Below are positions 8,235-18,210 of a DNA stretch of 46,039 nucleotides, in pieces; the stretch's first letter is position 1; each line of letters begins with the position of its first letter. This stretch comes from a virus. Both the position numbers and the translations under genes were made by a program. The notes beneath the pieces are model-generated. The model saw only the letters and a list, made by a program, of their open reading frames with translations. It ran no database searches and was not told the DNA's origin. The stretch covers positions 1 through 46,039 of the IMG/VR virus record IMGVR_UViG_3300020171_000051; one strand, written 5' to 3'.

Positions 8235-11200
8235 ATGCAAACAGTATCAGAATGGAAACAAAATAAGGCTGGAACATCAACTATAAATGTTGGACTACAA
8301 TCTGTTTCTGATTGGAAAAATACACCTATAAGCAGAGCAAGTAAAATTGCAACATTAAGACAAGATGTAGCACAAGCAGAAGTAGATGCAAATAAAGGAT
8401 TTCAACTATCTGATATTGCAAAGGGAGTTTATGGTTTATACAGTCCTTTGGTAAAAAGAATTGCACCGACATATACTCAACCCTTCAAGATTGCCTATGA
8501 AAGAGGAAAAGAGTTTATTGCAGGTTTGACTTCAGAAGAAAAGACAGCAGAAACAGTTGCGAAGGGTGTTCAAACTTTAACTGCTGGAGTAAGCACATTA
8601 TTTACACCGATTACCGCAGTATTTGAAGAAGCGTCTAAAGTTCCAGTATTAAAAGAAGCTGCACAAATTATTTCAATGCCATTTGAAGCAGGAGGAATTG
8701 TGGGAAGTTTTGCGGCAGATAGATTTGTTGATGTTTTACCAATAGGAAAAGAAAATAGAGATATTTTAAGAAGTTCATTTGAGGAAGCGGGAAGTTTGTT
8801 AGGTATGATATGGATAGGTGGAAAAGTAATGAAAACACTGACAAAAGGAGAATCTTTGACAAAAGAAAAAATTACAGAGTTCAAAGAAGAGGCAAAGGTA
8901 GTTCCTAAAACACTTGAAGTTATAGAAAAACAACAAGTTGCTGAACAACCAGTTAAAATGTCTGTGAAAGAGTGGAAAGAACAGGGAAAACCCGCAGAAC
9001 CACTTCAAGAAGCAAAAATTCTTCGTGGCACAAAAGGAATGACAGCGGATGATATAATGGCTAAATATCCTAATATTAAATTAACCAAAGATGTTCCAGC
9101 AAAAGATATATATGGAAATAAAATAGAAATTCCAAAAGGTGAAACACTTACTCCTTATGAATTAAAGGGAAATAAAATATTATTACAAGATGGCGACACT
9201 TATATTGTATCTAAAAATCAATTTCAAAATATAAAAGGACAAAGCGTGATAGCGGAAGCTAAAGAGTTTGCCCCTGAATTGAAGGGGTTGGAGGAGAGTG
9301 TGAGGGGAGAAACACCAAAGATAGTGTTTGGGGAAAACAATCTCAATAGAATTTCTCAAGAAAGATATGGGATAAATTGGACAGAACTGACACCAAATAA
9401 ACAGGCATTGGTAAAGAAAATTGCCGAAGAAAGACATACAACTGGTGCTACCAAATTCTCCTCCTATCAACTCCCAGGAGGAAAGAACTATAAAGAGATA
9501 TTGATTAAGGCTAAACCCGAAACCTTTGAAGGAGTGAAAATGCAAGATTTAACAGATACACAATTAGCAAAAATAAATGAGCAAGGTTTCAAATCCTCCC
9601 ACTGGGACGAACCTAATGTTATCTCCCACCTCCGCCTAAACGAAAGAGCCTATCAAGGAAAGAAAGTAACATTTATGGAAGAATTGCAGAGTGATTGGGC
9701 GAGAGAAGTGAGAAAAAACGTTGGTTCACAAGATTTTAATGTTGCAAATAAAAATCTTGATGATTATGTCAAAATTTTAACAGATAAATATAGTGCTGAA
9801 AAGTGGAGTGATGTAATGAAAAAAGCAACCAATGAAGAATTTACAAAATGGTCTCAATTAAACGAAGCAGTAAATAACTCTACAAAAGTCCCCAACAACC
9901 CTCTCCTCAAAAACTGGCAAGAACTCTCTATCAAAAGAGCCTTAAAAGAAGCAGTAGATAATAAAAGCGATTATTTTTCTTGGATAAATGGAGAACAAAC
10001 AAGTGCGAGGTATAACTTGGCGACACACATCAACGAGGCAAAGTGGAAAACTGGTTCTGATGGAGTAAGAAAAATATCTCTTAATGTAAAAGAGGGTGGT
10101 CAATTAAGTGATTTTGTTGTAGAAAAAGACGGAACGATGAGTTATCCAATGGGTTATGCGGGCAAGAAACTTGATGAAGTTCTCGGCAAAGGTTTAGCCG
10201 ACTCCATAATGGCTAAACCATCAGGCACCCTTTCAGGTGAAGGATTAAAATTCGGTGGTGAATGGGCTACTAACCTCTACGACAAGCAAATCAAGAATAT
10301 CGTAGAAGATGTTACTGGTGGAAAAGTAGTGAAGTTGGATATGGGGTTGCCGATAGAGAAAAGTGCAGAACGATGGATTACACCAGCAAGGGGAGGTCTT
10401 CCAACGAGAATGATTAAACCAGAAGACTTGAAAGTAGGTAAAGAGATTGAAAAAGTAAATGCAGGAGGAGCTTTAATAGATGCAAAATACATCATCACCG
10501 ACATTCTCGGAGATGGGAAGTTTAAGGCGGTGCCAAAAGAAGTATGGGTAAGAAGAGTTGAAGGAAAAATAAAAGGAGAAAAAGCGGGAGATTATCAAGG
10601 TATGCCAAATTGGAAAGACAAAAAAGAAACCTTTGACATCTCCACCAAAACCACTACCCAGCAAGGTATAAAACTAACCCCAGAGATTAAGGCAAAAATA
10701 CGAGAAGAAGCGCCCAAGATTAAGACGAGTGGGGAACAATTTGCGCCAGAAGTTCCAATAGGAAAACCATCAGGAGTAGCAAAAAGTATTGAAGCAAAGG
10801 CAATAGAACAAGGACTTATAGACAAAGGATTTGATAAACTTGCTGAATACGAACCTGCTGTTATTAAGGAACAATCTCAAATAATGTCTGATATAATGAA
10901 AACAGATATTGAGAGAGCAAAAAGACTTGCAAAAGGACAAGAAGTATTGCCAGAGAGATTAAAAGGAGCGACAGCACTTCAAGCAATGGAAGATTATGCT
11001 ATGGAGACAAAAGATGGACAATTAGCATTAGATTTAGCAAATTCGCCTATTGCGACAGAGATAAGTGTTGCAGGACAAACATTAAGATTATCGGCAGAAA
11101 GAACGCCAGATAGTGCTACCGCCAAGATTAAAGAAATACAGAAAGAAAGACAAAAAGCAGTTGAAAAAAAGTTAAAGGGAAAAGATACCACAAAAGTTAA

Positions 11201-11294
11201 AGCAGAAATTAAAAGGTCGTTAAAAGAAAAAATGGATAAATCCAAACCAAATAAATATGATTTGGCAAGTTTATTAGATAAAATAGTTTGTTAA
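8235..11294 (+). CDS. Large polyvalent protein, probably injected with the genome
   Basis: The protein has 1,019 residues. The central region (about 370-760) carries the block seen in polyvalent phage proteins: GGKNYKEI, then SSHWDEPNVISHLRLNER, then FMEELQSDW near residue 481, then LKRALKEA and FSWINGEQTSARYNL, with a GKVVKLDM segment further on. I know this block from multi-domain proteins that phages and plasmids deliver into cells. The N-terminus has three short SVxxWK repeats (near residues 4, 24 and 241). Flanking regions are Lys/Glu-rich and helical. A role in the first minutes of infection, such as countering defence, is inferred. Confidence 0.6.
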   Translation: MQTVSEWKQNKAGTSTINVGLQSVSDWKNTPISRASKIATLRQDVAQAEVDANKGFQLSDIAKGVYGLYSPLVKRIAPTYTQPFKIAYERGKEFIAGLTSEEKTAETVAKGVQTLTAGVSTLFTPITAVFEEASKVPVLKEAAQIISMPFEAGGIVGSFAADRFVDVLPIGKENRDILRSSFEEAGSLLGMIWIGGKVMKTLTKGESLTKEKITEFKEEAKVVPKTLEVIEKQQVAEQPVKMSVKEWKEQGKPAEPLQEAKILRGTKGMTADDIMAKYPNIKLTKDVPAKDIYGNKIEIPKGETLTPYELKGNKILLQDGDTYIVSKNQFQNIKGQSVIAEAKEFAPELKGLEESVRGETPKIVFGENNLNRISQERYGINWTELTPNKQALVKKIAEERHTTGATKFSSYQLPGGKNYKEILIKAKPETFEGVKMQDLTDTQLAKINEQGFKSSHWDEPNVISHLRLNERAYQGKKVTFMEELQSDWAREVRKNVGSQDFNVANKNLDDYVKILTDKYSAEKWSDVMKKATNEEFTKWSQLNEAVNNSTKVPNNPLLKNWQELSIKRALKEAVDNKSDYFSWINGEQTSARYNLATHINEAKWKTGSDGVRKISLNVKEGGQLSDFVVEKDGTMSYPMGYAGKKLDEVLGKGLADSIMAKPSGTLSGEGLKFGGEWATNLYDKQIKNIVEDVTGGKVVKLDMGLPIEKSAERWITPARGGLPTRMIKPEDLKVGKEIEKVNAGGALIDAKYIITDILGDGKFKAVPKEVWVRRVEGKIKGEKAGDYQGMPNWKDKKETFDISTKTTTQQGIKLTPEIKAKIREEAPKIKTSGEQFAPEVPIGKPSGVAKSIEAKAIEQGLIDKGFDKLAEYEPAVIKEQSQIMSDIMKTDIERAKRLAKGQEVLPERLKGATALQAMEDYAMETKDGQLALDLANSPIATEISVAGQTLRLSAERTPDSATAKIKEIQKERQKAVEKKLKGKDTTKVKAEIKRSLKEKMDKSKPNKYDLASLLDKIVC

Positions 11295-11295
11295 T

Positions 11296-11400
11296 ATGGA
11301 AACACAAATAGGAGAAATTGGAGATGCTGATAGAGTTTTTAAATTAGTTATTATTTTAACTATTAGTTTATTCGTTTTACACAGATTAGGATTACTATAA
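11296..11400 (+). CDS. Tiny single-pass membrane protein
   Basis: The product has 34 residues: a short acidic head (METQIGEIGDADR) followed by one hydrophobic helix (LVIILTISLFVLHRLGLL). The start has the TTAATATG context shared with neighbouring genes, and the stop overlaps the next ATG (TAATG). Tight packing on both sides supports a real gene. Its function is unknown. Confidence 0.55.
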   Translation: METQIGEIGDADRVFKLVIILTISLFVLHRLGLL

Positions 11401-13475
11401 TGTTTTGTTTACCTAAAGAATACTTAATAAAAATCAAACAAGCCATTAAAGAGGGTAAATTTGATATGGAAAAATTTAATACCACTTCTGAAGCAAGAAG
11501 GAGTATGCTTGCTGAAATTGTGGGAAAAGAAAATGCTGAACAGGTGAATTTAATTTATGAAAAGAAATTACTTTTGAAAAATCAAGAAGCGACTATGTAT
11601 AAATTTGTTGAAGATATAACAGGAGTATCAGCAAAAGCAAAGGCAGAAACTGCCGCTAAAATTAAAGCAACTTATGCTGATAAAAATAGACGACTATATG
11701 ACCCCACAGAAAATGAGAATTTTCTAAACGAAATAACAAGTGATATTTATTCCAAGAAATATAAAACAGAAATTTCGCTTGAAGAGGCACAAACAATTAC
11801 AGAACTTTCACAAGATGCAAAGATGGCGAGAGAAAGACTTATTAAATCAGGAAAAGACGGAATTTTCGCCGAAAAAGTCGCTTTGGACAATTATGTTAAC
11901 GCTTTAAGATTAGACGCTATTAAAGAGGGTTTTATAAATCCATTAAAAGAAGTAGGAATTAGAGCAAAGGTTGGAGCAATAGTTGATAATGCTAAAATTT
12001 CTGTCAAATTTGTTGCTGAAAATTCAAGAGCAATGGTTGCCTCTATGGATAACTCTTTATGGTTCAGACAGGGGATGAGAGCATTGTTTGACCCAAGAAC
12101 TTCAAAGATATGGGTTCAGGATTTTGCTAAATCTTGGGGAGATATATTTAAAACAATGAGAGGTAAAATAGGAAAGGGGGCAACAGGTAAAGATGTATTT
12201 TTAGGGACAGATGCCATTAGGGCGGGTGATTTAGTTTTGGATAGCATAAAAGCAGAGGCGTATGGAAGACAGAATTATCTTAATGGTAGATATGAAGGCA
12301 AGGTGGGTGCGGGTGAAAGAGGAACTAAACTTGATATAGGAACAGGTGAAGAGGCATATCCTACATCAAAACCGAGTATGATACCTGTTTTTGGTAGATT
12401 TTTTAAAGGTTCAGAAGTTGCTTATGAAGGTGGAGCTATGAGATTGAGAATGGATATTGCCGACTATGTTTATAAGTGGGCAGAAAAAAATGGATATGAT
12501 TTAAAAGATAATAAAATTATTGGAGATTTAAATGAAGTTGTAAATGGAATGACAGGAAGAGGAACTTTTGGAAAAAGAGCAGGGGGATTTGAAAAATCAG
12601 TGAATATAGCATTCTTTTCAATTAAGTTCTTTAAATCAAATCTTGATTATCTAACACTACATCAAGGAAGGTTAAGTATTCCAGCCACAAAGTTTGCCGC
12701 CACAAATTTACTTTATACTGTTTCTAACACTGCAATTATGATGGGTATGGCAAAAACTCTTTATCCTGAAGACAATAAAGATATTTTTAATCCCACAAGT
12801 TCAAATTTTGGGAAAATGAGATTTGGCAATATGACCTTTGATTTAACTCACGGAGCTGGTGGAATAGTAGTTGCTATGTCTAAAATTATTTTGCAACAAT
12901 CAACAAGTGGAACAACTGGAATTACAACAAAGCTTGGAGAAGGATATGGTTCACAGACAGGAATGGATGTGTTTTGGAATTTTACAGAAAATAAATTTTC
13001 ACCAATGTTTTCTGTCATAAAAGAAGTTGTAGAACAAAGAACATTTGAAGGAGGAAAACCAACAATTTTAGGTGAAGTGGGTAGTTTAATTACACCGATT
13101 TTAATACAAAACATACCTCAAAACCGAACTGAACCAGTAGCAATGCAGATTATAGGTTTAATTGCTGATGGAGTTGGTATAAGTGTAAATGTTTATGCTC
13201 CCTCAACAAATTGGGGACAAGATACAGGAGTTGAACTTCAACAATTTAAAGAAAAAGTTGGAGAGGAGAAATTTCAAGAAGCAAATGATAAATTTAATAC
13301 AAAATATAATGAATGGTTTATAAGTGTTAAGAAAAATCCAACATATATAAAACTTTCAGATGAAGACAAGAAAAAGGTTATTATAAAAAAGAAAAACGAA
13401 ATTAAAAACATAATTTTTAGACAATACAACTTCAAACCAACAAAAACAAGAGTTGAAAGATTGCCTAATTTATAA
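11400..13475 (+). CDS. Large internal/ejection protein-like
   Basis: The protein has 691 residues. It is mostly helical, with Ala/Lys-rich stretches (SAKAKAETAAKIKATYADK), a glycine-containing middle and hydrophobic helices around residues 430-460 and 485-500. The C-terminus again turns basic. The layout resembles helical regions found next to polyvalent proteins (large-polyvalent-protein-associated domains), but I see no decisive motif. It lies directly after the polyvalent protein and a small membrane protein, so it may be part of the same delivered complex. Confidence 0.45.
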   Translation: MFCLPKEYLIKIKQAIKEGKFDMEKFNTTSEARRSMLAEIVGKENAEQVNLIYEKKLLLKNQEATMYKFVEDITGVSAKAKAETAAKIKATYADKNRRLYDPTENENFLNEITSDIYSKKYKTEISLEEAQTITELSQDAKMARERLIKSGKDGIFAEKVALDNYVNALRLDAIKEGFINPLKEVGIRAKVGAIVDNAKISVKFVAENSRAMVASMDNSLWFRQGMRALFDPRTSKIWVQDFAKSWGDIFKTMRGKIGKGATGKDVFLGTDAIRAGDLVLDSIKAEAYGRQNYLNGRYEGKVGAGERGTKLDIGTGEEAYPTSKPSMIPVFGRFFKGSEVAYEGGAMRLRMDIADYVYKWAEKNGYDLKDNKIIGDLNEVVNGMTGRGTFGKRAGGFEKSVNIAFFSIKFFKSNLDYLTLHQGRLSIPATKFAATNLLYTVSNTAIMMGMAKTLYPEDNKDIFNPTSSNFGKMRFGNMTFDLTHGAGGIVVAMSKIILQQSTSGTTGITTKLGEGYGSQTGMDVFWNFTENKFSPMFSVIKEVVEQRTFEGGKPTILGEVGSLITPILIQNIPQNRTEPVAMQIIGLIADGVGISVNVYAPSTNWGQDTGVELQQFKEKVGEEKFQEANDKFNTKYNEWFISVKKNPTYIKLSDEDKKKVIIKKKNEIKNIIFRQYNFKPTKTRVERLPNL

Positions 13476-13503
13476 TTATGGATAAACTAAAAAAACTAAT
13501 AAT

Positions 13504-14304
13504 ATGAACAAACTAAAAGAATATATGCAAGTAAAGAAAAATCCAGAGTTGGCTATATTCAATGCGATTGAAGAAATGAAAAAAAAGGCAGTTGAAATTG
13601 CAAATGACCAAATTGAAAAAGAAATCAACAAGTTTTCTGATGAATTAAAAGAGTTGAGGGCAATTTTAAAAGTTGAAAAAGGAGCAAGAAGTTTTAATGT
13701 TGGATTAGATGGAATATCACAAATTAAAGGAGATAAGGGAGAAAGGGGAGATAAGCCTATTGCTGGAGTAGATTTTAGACTTCCACAAGACGGCTATGCT
13801 CCAAAGAAAGGAATTGATTATTTTGACGGATATACACCTAAAAAGGGAGTTGATTATTTTGATGGAGAAAAAGGGGATAGTATTGACAAAGAAGATGTGG
13901 TTAATGAGGTAATGTCTAAAATCAAAGTTCCAAAAGATGGTTCACCAGACACAGGGGAAGAAATAATAAAAAAGATAAATAAAGATGAAACAAAACTTAT
14001 TAAAAGAAAAAAGATTGAGGGATTAGAAGAAGAAATTAAAAGATTAGACCAAAATACACACTTTAAAAAGGGAGGAGGTATGGGGAATGTAATAACGGAA
14101 ACACCAACAGGAACAGTTAATGGAACGAATGACACATTTACACTTTCTTATATTCCTAAATCAAATTCCCTAATTCTTCTTTGGCAAGGTCAATTTCAAA
14201 GAAGTGGAGCAGGTTATGAATATATGATTAGTGGAAAAAAAATAACATTTAACGCAGGAAGTATCCCAACGGCAGGAGAACTCTACGCGTGGTATGTAAG
14301 ATAA
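13504..14304 (+). CDS. Tail fibre with collagen-like and GYTPKKGVDYFDG repeats
   Basis: The protein has 266 residues. An N-terminal coiled coil (to about residue 60) leads to Gly-X-Y collagen-like stretches (GDKGERGDK) and then near-copies of a G-Y-x-P-K-K-G-[IV]-D-Y-F-D-G unit, which is common in phage fibre shafts. The C-terminal 70 residues (TPTGTVNGTNDTFTLSY onward, ending ELYAWYVR) form a small beta domain known from fibre tips. Together these suggest a trimeric fibre contacting the cell surface. The start has the AATAATATG context. Confidence 0.75.
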   Translation: MNKLKEYMQVKKNPELAIFNAIEEMKKKAVEIANDQIEKEINKFSDELKELRAILKVEKGARSFNVGLDGISQIKGDKGERGDKPIAGVDFRLPQDGYAPKKGIDYFDGYTPKKGVDYFDGEKGDSIDKEDVVNEVMSKIKVPKDGSPDTGEEIIKKINKDETKLIKRKKIEGLEEEIKRLDQNTHFKKGGGMGNVITETPTGTVNGTNDTFTLSYIPKSNSLILLWQGQFQRSGAGYEYMISGKKITFNAGSIPTAGELYAWYVR

Positions 14305-14305
14305 T

Positions 14306-16654
14306 ATGAAAAAATATGTAATATCGTTTTTAATAGGAATAAGTTTAATAGCAACACCAGCTTTTGCTGTGTGGGTCTTTACCTCAAGTCAAATTGGTTT
14401 ATCTCCTACAAATGGATACCTTTTGCAAACAAATGGTTCTACTTCAACTTGGGTAGCCACATCAACACTTGGAATTACCGTAACTATTCCTGCAGGAACC
14501 TACGACCCATACGGACAAGCAACTTCTTCAATGAATTACTTTGCAGGACTTTATTATGCCACAACAACACACAACAATATTTCATCACTTCCTGCACTTT
14601 CTATAACTAAAAGTCAAGTGAGTGATTTTGGAACTTATGAAAATGCTTTGACTTTTAACTATCCACTATCAAGAAGTGTAAATGCTATTTCAACAGTAGC
14701 GACTTCATCACTTGGACTTTTAGTTAATTCTTTTGCTTCGCCAAATATTTCACAATGGACTAACAATTCAAACTTCATAGCGTTAACTAATTTATCCGCT
14801 ACAAATCCTATCACCTACAACAACACAACAGGTGCGATTGGCTGGACTAATTCCAACAACTATATTGCCCTTACTGACTTATCGGCAACATATCCTCTTA
14901 TAAAAACAAGTGGAGTATTCAGCACTGCTTTTAGCACTACAACTTCAAACATCTTTTCAGCATTAAATACTTTTGCCAATGCTTCTACGACTTTATTGAC
15001 CGCTAATACTATTTTTGACAATGACGGGGATATAGGAACGGCAGGACAGGTGCTTTCTTCAACAGGTTCAGTAACGAATTGGATAAACGCAGGAGCAGGA
15101 ACTGTAACGAGTATAGCCACAACTTATCCCATAACAGGTGGAACGATTACCACAACAGGAACTCTTGGTCTTGCTTTCGGAACTACTACATCTAATACTT
15201 GGGCGGGAACACAGACATTTACAAATAATATAGTAGGAAATTTAACGGGCACAGCTTCGGGCAACTTAACAACTATCGGTTCTGGCACAAATGGGAATTT
15301 AGCTTATTGGACGGGAGTGAATACATTAACAGGAATTGCTACTACAACTCTCACAGGAACTGCGCCAATAGTATTTTCTCAACCAATATCAGTGATTGGC
15401 AGTAGTGCTTCTGCAGTTTCTTGTTCTGTGGCTTCTGGCTCAACAGCGGGTTGTCTTTCAGCGACTAACTGGACGACATTCAATAATAAATGGGATTTAT
15501 CCTCTACAACCATCGCTAATACTTCTCTTACAAACTCAACAATAGGACTTACTTCATCGGGTTCAATTACCGTTGGAACTTCACCAATTTCTCTTGGTGG
15601 AACTTCTGCCCTCAATCTTAATATGGCTAACGCTAATACTTGGACTGCTTTGCAGACATTTGCTAACGCCTCTACAACAAATATAGGTTCAACTGGTTCT
15701 GCTTATTTTGCTACTTCGGGCGGCAACGTCGGCATTGGGACGACGGCGCCGGGGTATAAGTTACACGTAATGAACTCGGCTGGTTCAACATATAATACCC
15801 GACTTACAAATAGTGATTTTGTTGAAGGTTCAGCGGGAACTGAAATGCTGTTTGATTTTGGGGCGGCATCAGGGAACACATATGCCAGAATAAGTGCTTT
15901 AACTGCTGGTGAAACAGCTTGGGGCAATTTGGTTCTTCAATCAGGCGGCGGCAACGTCGGCATCGGAACGACGAATCCAAATTTTAAATTTGAAGTAAAT
16001 GGAACAGCATCATCAACTCTTGCATATTTTACAACCCTTAATATACCAGGTCTAACTGCTTCCCAATTAGTCGCAACAGATGCTTCCAAAAATCTTGTAT
16101 CATTAACAGTTGCTACATATCCATCTCTTACAGAATTAACTTATGTTAAGGGCGTTACTTCCGCTATTCAAACACAATTAGGATTGAAATCGCCGCTTGC
16201 TGACCCAGTATTCACAGGTTCGCTTGCACTACCACAAGGAGCATCACCAACAGTTGATGCGGCAGGGGAGATAGCAGTTGATACAACTTCAGACCAACTT
16301 ATTTATTATGGTGGGGCTAAGAGAGTATTGACAGGTTTTCAATATCCTTCATTTTCCCTCGCAACATCAACTGCGTGGGTGGCCACTTCAACAAGACAAC
16401 TTGGAACTGCGTCTGTGGCAGAAACTTGGAGCTTTGCAGAATGCTACACAACAGTTGGGACATTAAATATTAGTTTTTCAGATGGAACAAATCTAATGAA
16501 TATGATTTCTGCCTCTTCCACTCCCGCAAAATTTGCGCTCACGACTAATAATACTTTCACGGCAGGCGAGAAACGACAATTTAGCGCAGGAACACCCGCA
16601 ACTGCTCCTGTTGAGGTCAGTTGCACAATAACCAAAAGTATAACTGCGGACTAA
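14306..16654 (+). CDS. Long tail fibre with signal peptide and GIGTT repeats
   Basis: The protein has 782 residues. The N-terminus (KKYVISFLIGISLIATPAFA) is a textbook signal peptide, unusual for a tail fibre. The body is Thr/Ser/Asn-rich and repetitive, with NGSTSTWVATSTLGI, several TNWTTFNNKWDLSST-like units and two GGNVGIGTT motifs followed by a K-[LF] segment, as in fibres that end in chaperone domains; no S74 domain follows. The two GIGTT units lie in GC-rich patches unlike the rest of the gene. The motif style is the main hint for a Patescibacteria host. Confidence 0.7.
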   Translation: MKKYVISFLIGISLIATPAFAVWVFTSSQIGLSPTNGYLLQTNGSTSTWVATSTLGITVTIPAGTYDPYGQATSSMNYFAGLYYATTTHNNISSLPALSITKSQVSDFGTYENALTFNYPLSRSVNAISTVATSSLGLLVNSFASPNISQWTNNSNFIALTNLSATNPITYNNTTGAIGWTNSNNYIALTDLSATYPLIKTSGVFSTAFSTTTSNIFSALNTFANASTTLLTANTIFDNDGDIGTAGQVLSSTGSVTNWINAGAGTVTSIATTYPITGGTITTTGTLGLAFGTTTSNTWAGTQTFTNNIVGNLTGTASGNLTTIGSGTNGNLAYWTGVNTLTGIATTTLTGTAPIVFSQPISVIGSSASAVSCSVASGSTAGCLSATNWTTFNNKWDLSSTTIANTSLTNSTIGLTSSGSITVGTSPISLGGTSALNLNMANANTWTALQTFANASTTNIGSTGSAYFATSGGNVGIGTTAPGYKLHVMNSAGSTYNTRLTNSDFVEGSAGTEMLFDFGAASGNTYARISALTAGETAWGNLVLQSGGGNVGIGTTNPNFKFEVNGTASSTLAYFTTLNIPGLTASQLVATDASKNLVSLTVATYPSLTELTYVKGVTSAIQTQLGLKSPLADPVFTGSLALPQGASPTVDAAGEIAVDTTSDQLIYYGGAKRVLTGFQYPSFSLATSTAWVATSTRQLGTASVAETWSFAECYTTVGTLNISFSDGTNLMNMISASSTPAKFALTTNNTFTAGEKRQFSAGTPATAPVEVSCTITKSITAD

Positions 16655-16655
16655 T

Positions 16656-17930
16656 ATGTTTAATTTAAAGAAAATAATAATAAGCATAGGAATTATAGGC
16701 ATTGGAGGAGTTGTCTTGGCTGGAACTTTGCCTGAATCTTTCACAATAGAAAAATATAGGTTAAAAACTGATAAATTGGTTTCAATAGAACAAACATTTA
16801 ACGACCCATTCTCCAAAGAATATATTAAGAACTTAAGGGCAAACGATAAAGCAGAAATTAAATCAAGAGAAATTGAGAAACTTGTCCCTATTGGTAAATT
16901 CATAAAAGATAATATTGAAGTTGAAATAATCGGAAACATAAAAGCAATAGAAGTAAATGGGCAACACGGAATTGAATTATTTGCTCGTGCTTGGAAAGAT
17001 GGAAAACAATTAGGGTTTGGAAAAGATGGAAGTGTTGATATAGAAAGATTTAGATTTTTCAATCCTCCTATTTTAGTTGATGACCCAAATGGAGACATTA
17101 TAAGAGAGTGGACAGATGAAATAACAAAAGAATTAAAACAAAGAAAATTAAGAGAAGACCCACAAGAAGCAATAAAACAAACATTGATACACACAATCGG
17201 TTTAGTAGGAAAAGAAAATGCTAAAATTATAAAAGGAAGTATTGGAAATACTACATCAACCTTTTATCCCGATGTTGGAACGGGTGGAACTACGGTAGAT
17301 GGTTCTATGGATAGAGTAGTAACTGGAGAAAGTTGGGCTACTATTATTGCAGGAGCAGGCACAATTGCAGACGCAACTAGTGCATCCATATATGCTTTTT
17401 ATATTGCCAAAGGTGCTTCAACAGACACATGGGGTGATTTGGGTCGTAGTATTTTCCTTTTTAATACTGCTGTTATAGACACAGATGATATTTCTTCGGC
17501 TATAATTTCTTTTTATGGTTGGAATTTGGCAGATAGCATGGCACTTGCTCCCAATGTTGATATTTATACTTCTACCCCAACCCTAAATAATGATTTAGCT
17601 GCTTCAGATTTTTCTCAAGTTGGTTCTACTTCACAAACTGGTTCTCCAAAAGCTTATGCCGATTTATCAGCTACTGATTATGTTAATTTTACTTTTAATG
17701 ATGTCGGAAGAGGTAATATTGCTAAAACGGGTATTTCAAAATTTGGGATGAGAAATGCTAATTATGATGTATCGGGAACAGCACCTACTTGGAGTAATAA
17801 TTTTGCTTCTCGTTGGGGTGTTCGCACTGCCGACCAGACAGGAACAGCCAATGACCCAAAATTAGTAGTAGTTCATAGTGCAGTATCAAGCCCCTCAATA
17901 GAAAGTGATTTAATTTTATTTTTTGAGTAA
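16656..17930 (+). CDS. Appendage protein with signal peptide and beta-sandwich domain
   Basis: The protein has 424 residues. Residues 1-23 form a likely signal peptide (NLKKIIISIGIIGIGGVVLAG). The first half has mixed structure. From about residue 205, TSTFYPDVGTGGTTVDGSMD, then ESWATIIAGAGT and FLFNTAVIDTDDISSAIISFYG, follows the pattern of a beta-sandwich domain seen in tail appendages of environmental phages. Carbohydrate binding is possible. It starts two bases after the previous stop, so it is translated with the fibre gene. Confidence 0.55.
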   Translation: MFNLKKIIISIGIIGIGGVVLAGTLPESFTIEKYRLKTDKLVSIEQTFNDPFSKEYIKNLRANDKAEIKSREIEKLVPIGKFIKDNIEVEIIGNIKAIEVNGQHGIELFARAWKDGKQLGFGKDGSVDIERFRFFNPPILVDDPNGDIIREWTDEITKELKQRKLREDPQEAIKQTLIHTIGLVGKENAKIIKGSIGNTTSTFYPDVGTGGTTVDGSMDRVVTGESWATIIAGAGTIADATSASIYAFYIAKGASTDTWGDLGRSIFLFNTAVIDTDDISSAIISFYGWNLADSMALAPNVDIYTSTPTLNNDLAASDFSQVGSTSQTGSPKAYADLSATDYVNFTFNDVGRGNIAKTGISKFGMRNANYDVSGTAPTWSNNFASRWGVRTADQTGTANDPKLVVVHSAVSSPSIESDLILFFE

Positions 17931-17945
17931 TAATTTGAGTAATTT

Positions 17946-18209
17946 ATGAAAAAAGGAGCAATAACATTACAAATAGCGTCAATTTTAGGAGGAATAGGGC
18001 TTTTAGCTTCCGCTTTTGCTGGTTATTTTAGCGGACAAATCGCAACGAATAATAGTATAGCAAATGTAAAAGATGAAATAACTTCAGAGGTTCATCAAGT
18101 TGATTTAAAGGCACAGATGAATACTACTAACATTGAAAATATCTATAAACAACTGGAACAAATAAACAAGAAGTTAGACAAAATTTCAGATGCTTTTGGA
18201 GTTAAATAA
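17946..18209 (+). CDS. Small membrane protein with coiled coil
   Basis: The product has 87 residues: an N-terminal hydrophobic helix (about residues 8-30, ASILGGIGLLASAFAGYF) and a C-terminal coiled coil (IYKQLEQINKKLDKISDAF). It is followed at once by another protein of the reverse design (coiled coil first, membrane helix last). The pair sits at the start of the lysis region, so a role at the membrane in lysis is plausible, but no family is recognised. Confidence 0.55.
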   Translation: MKKGAITLQIASILGGIGLLASAFAGYFSGQIATNNSIANVKDEITSEVHQVDLKAQMNTTNIENIYKQLEQINKKLDKISDAFGVK

Positions 18210-18210
18210 T

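Noticed and set aside
16493-17194. Long open frame on the minus strand (233 residues)
   Set aside because: It lies wholly against the fibre and appendage genes, has Ser/Phe/Leu-rich composition typical of reverse reading of AT-rich genes, and has no start signal or motif.
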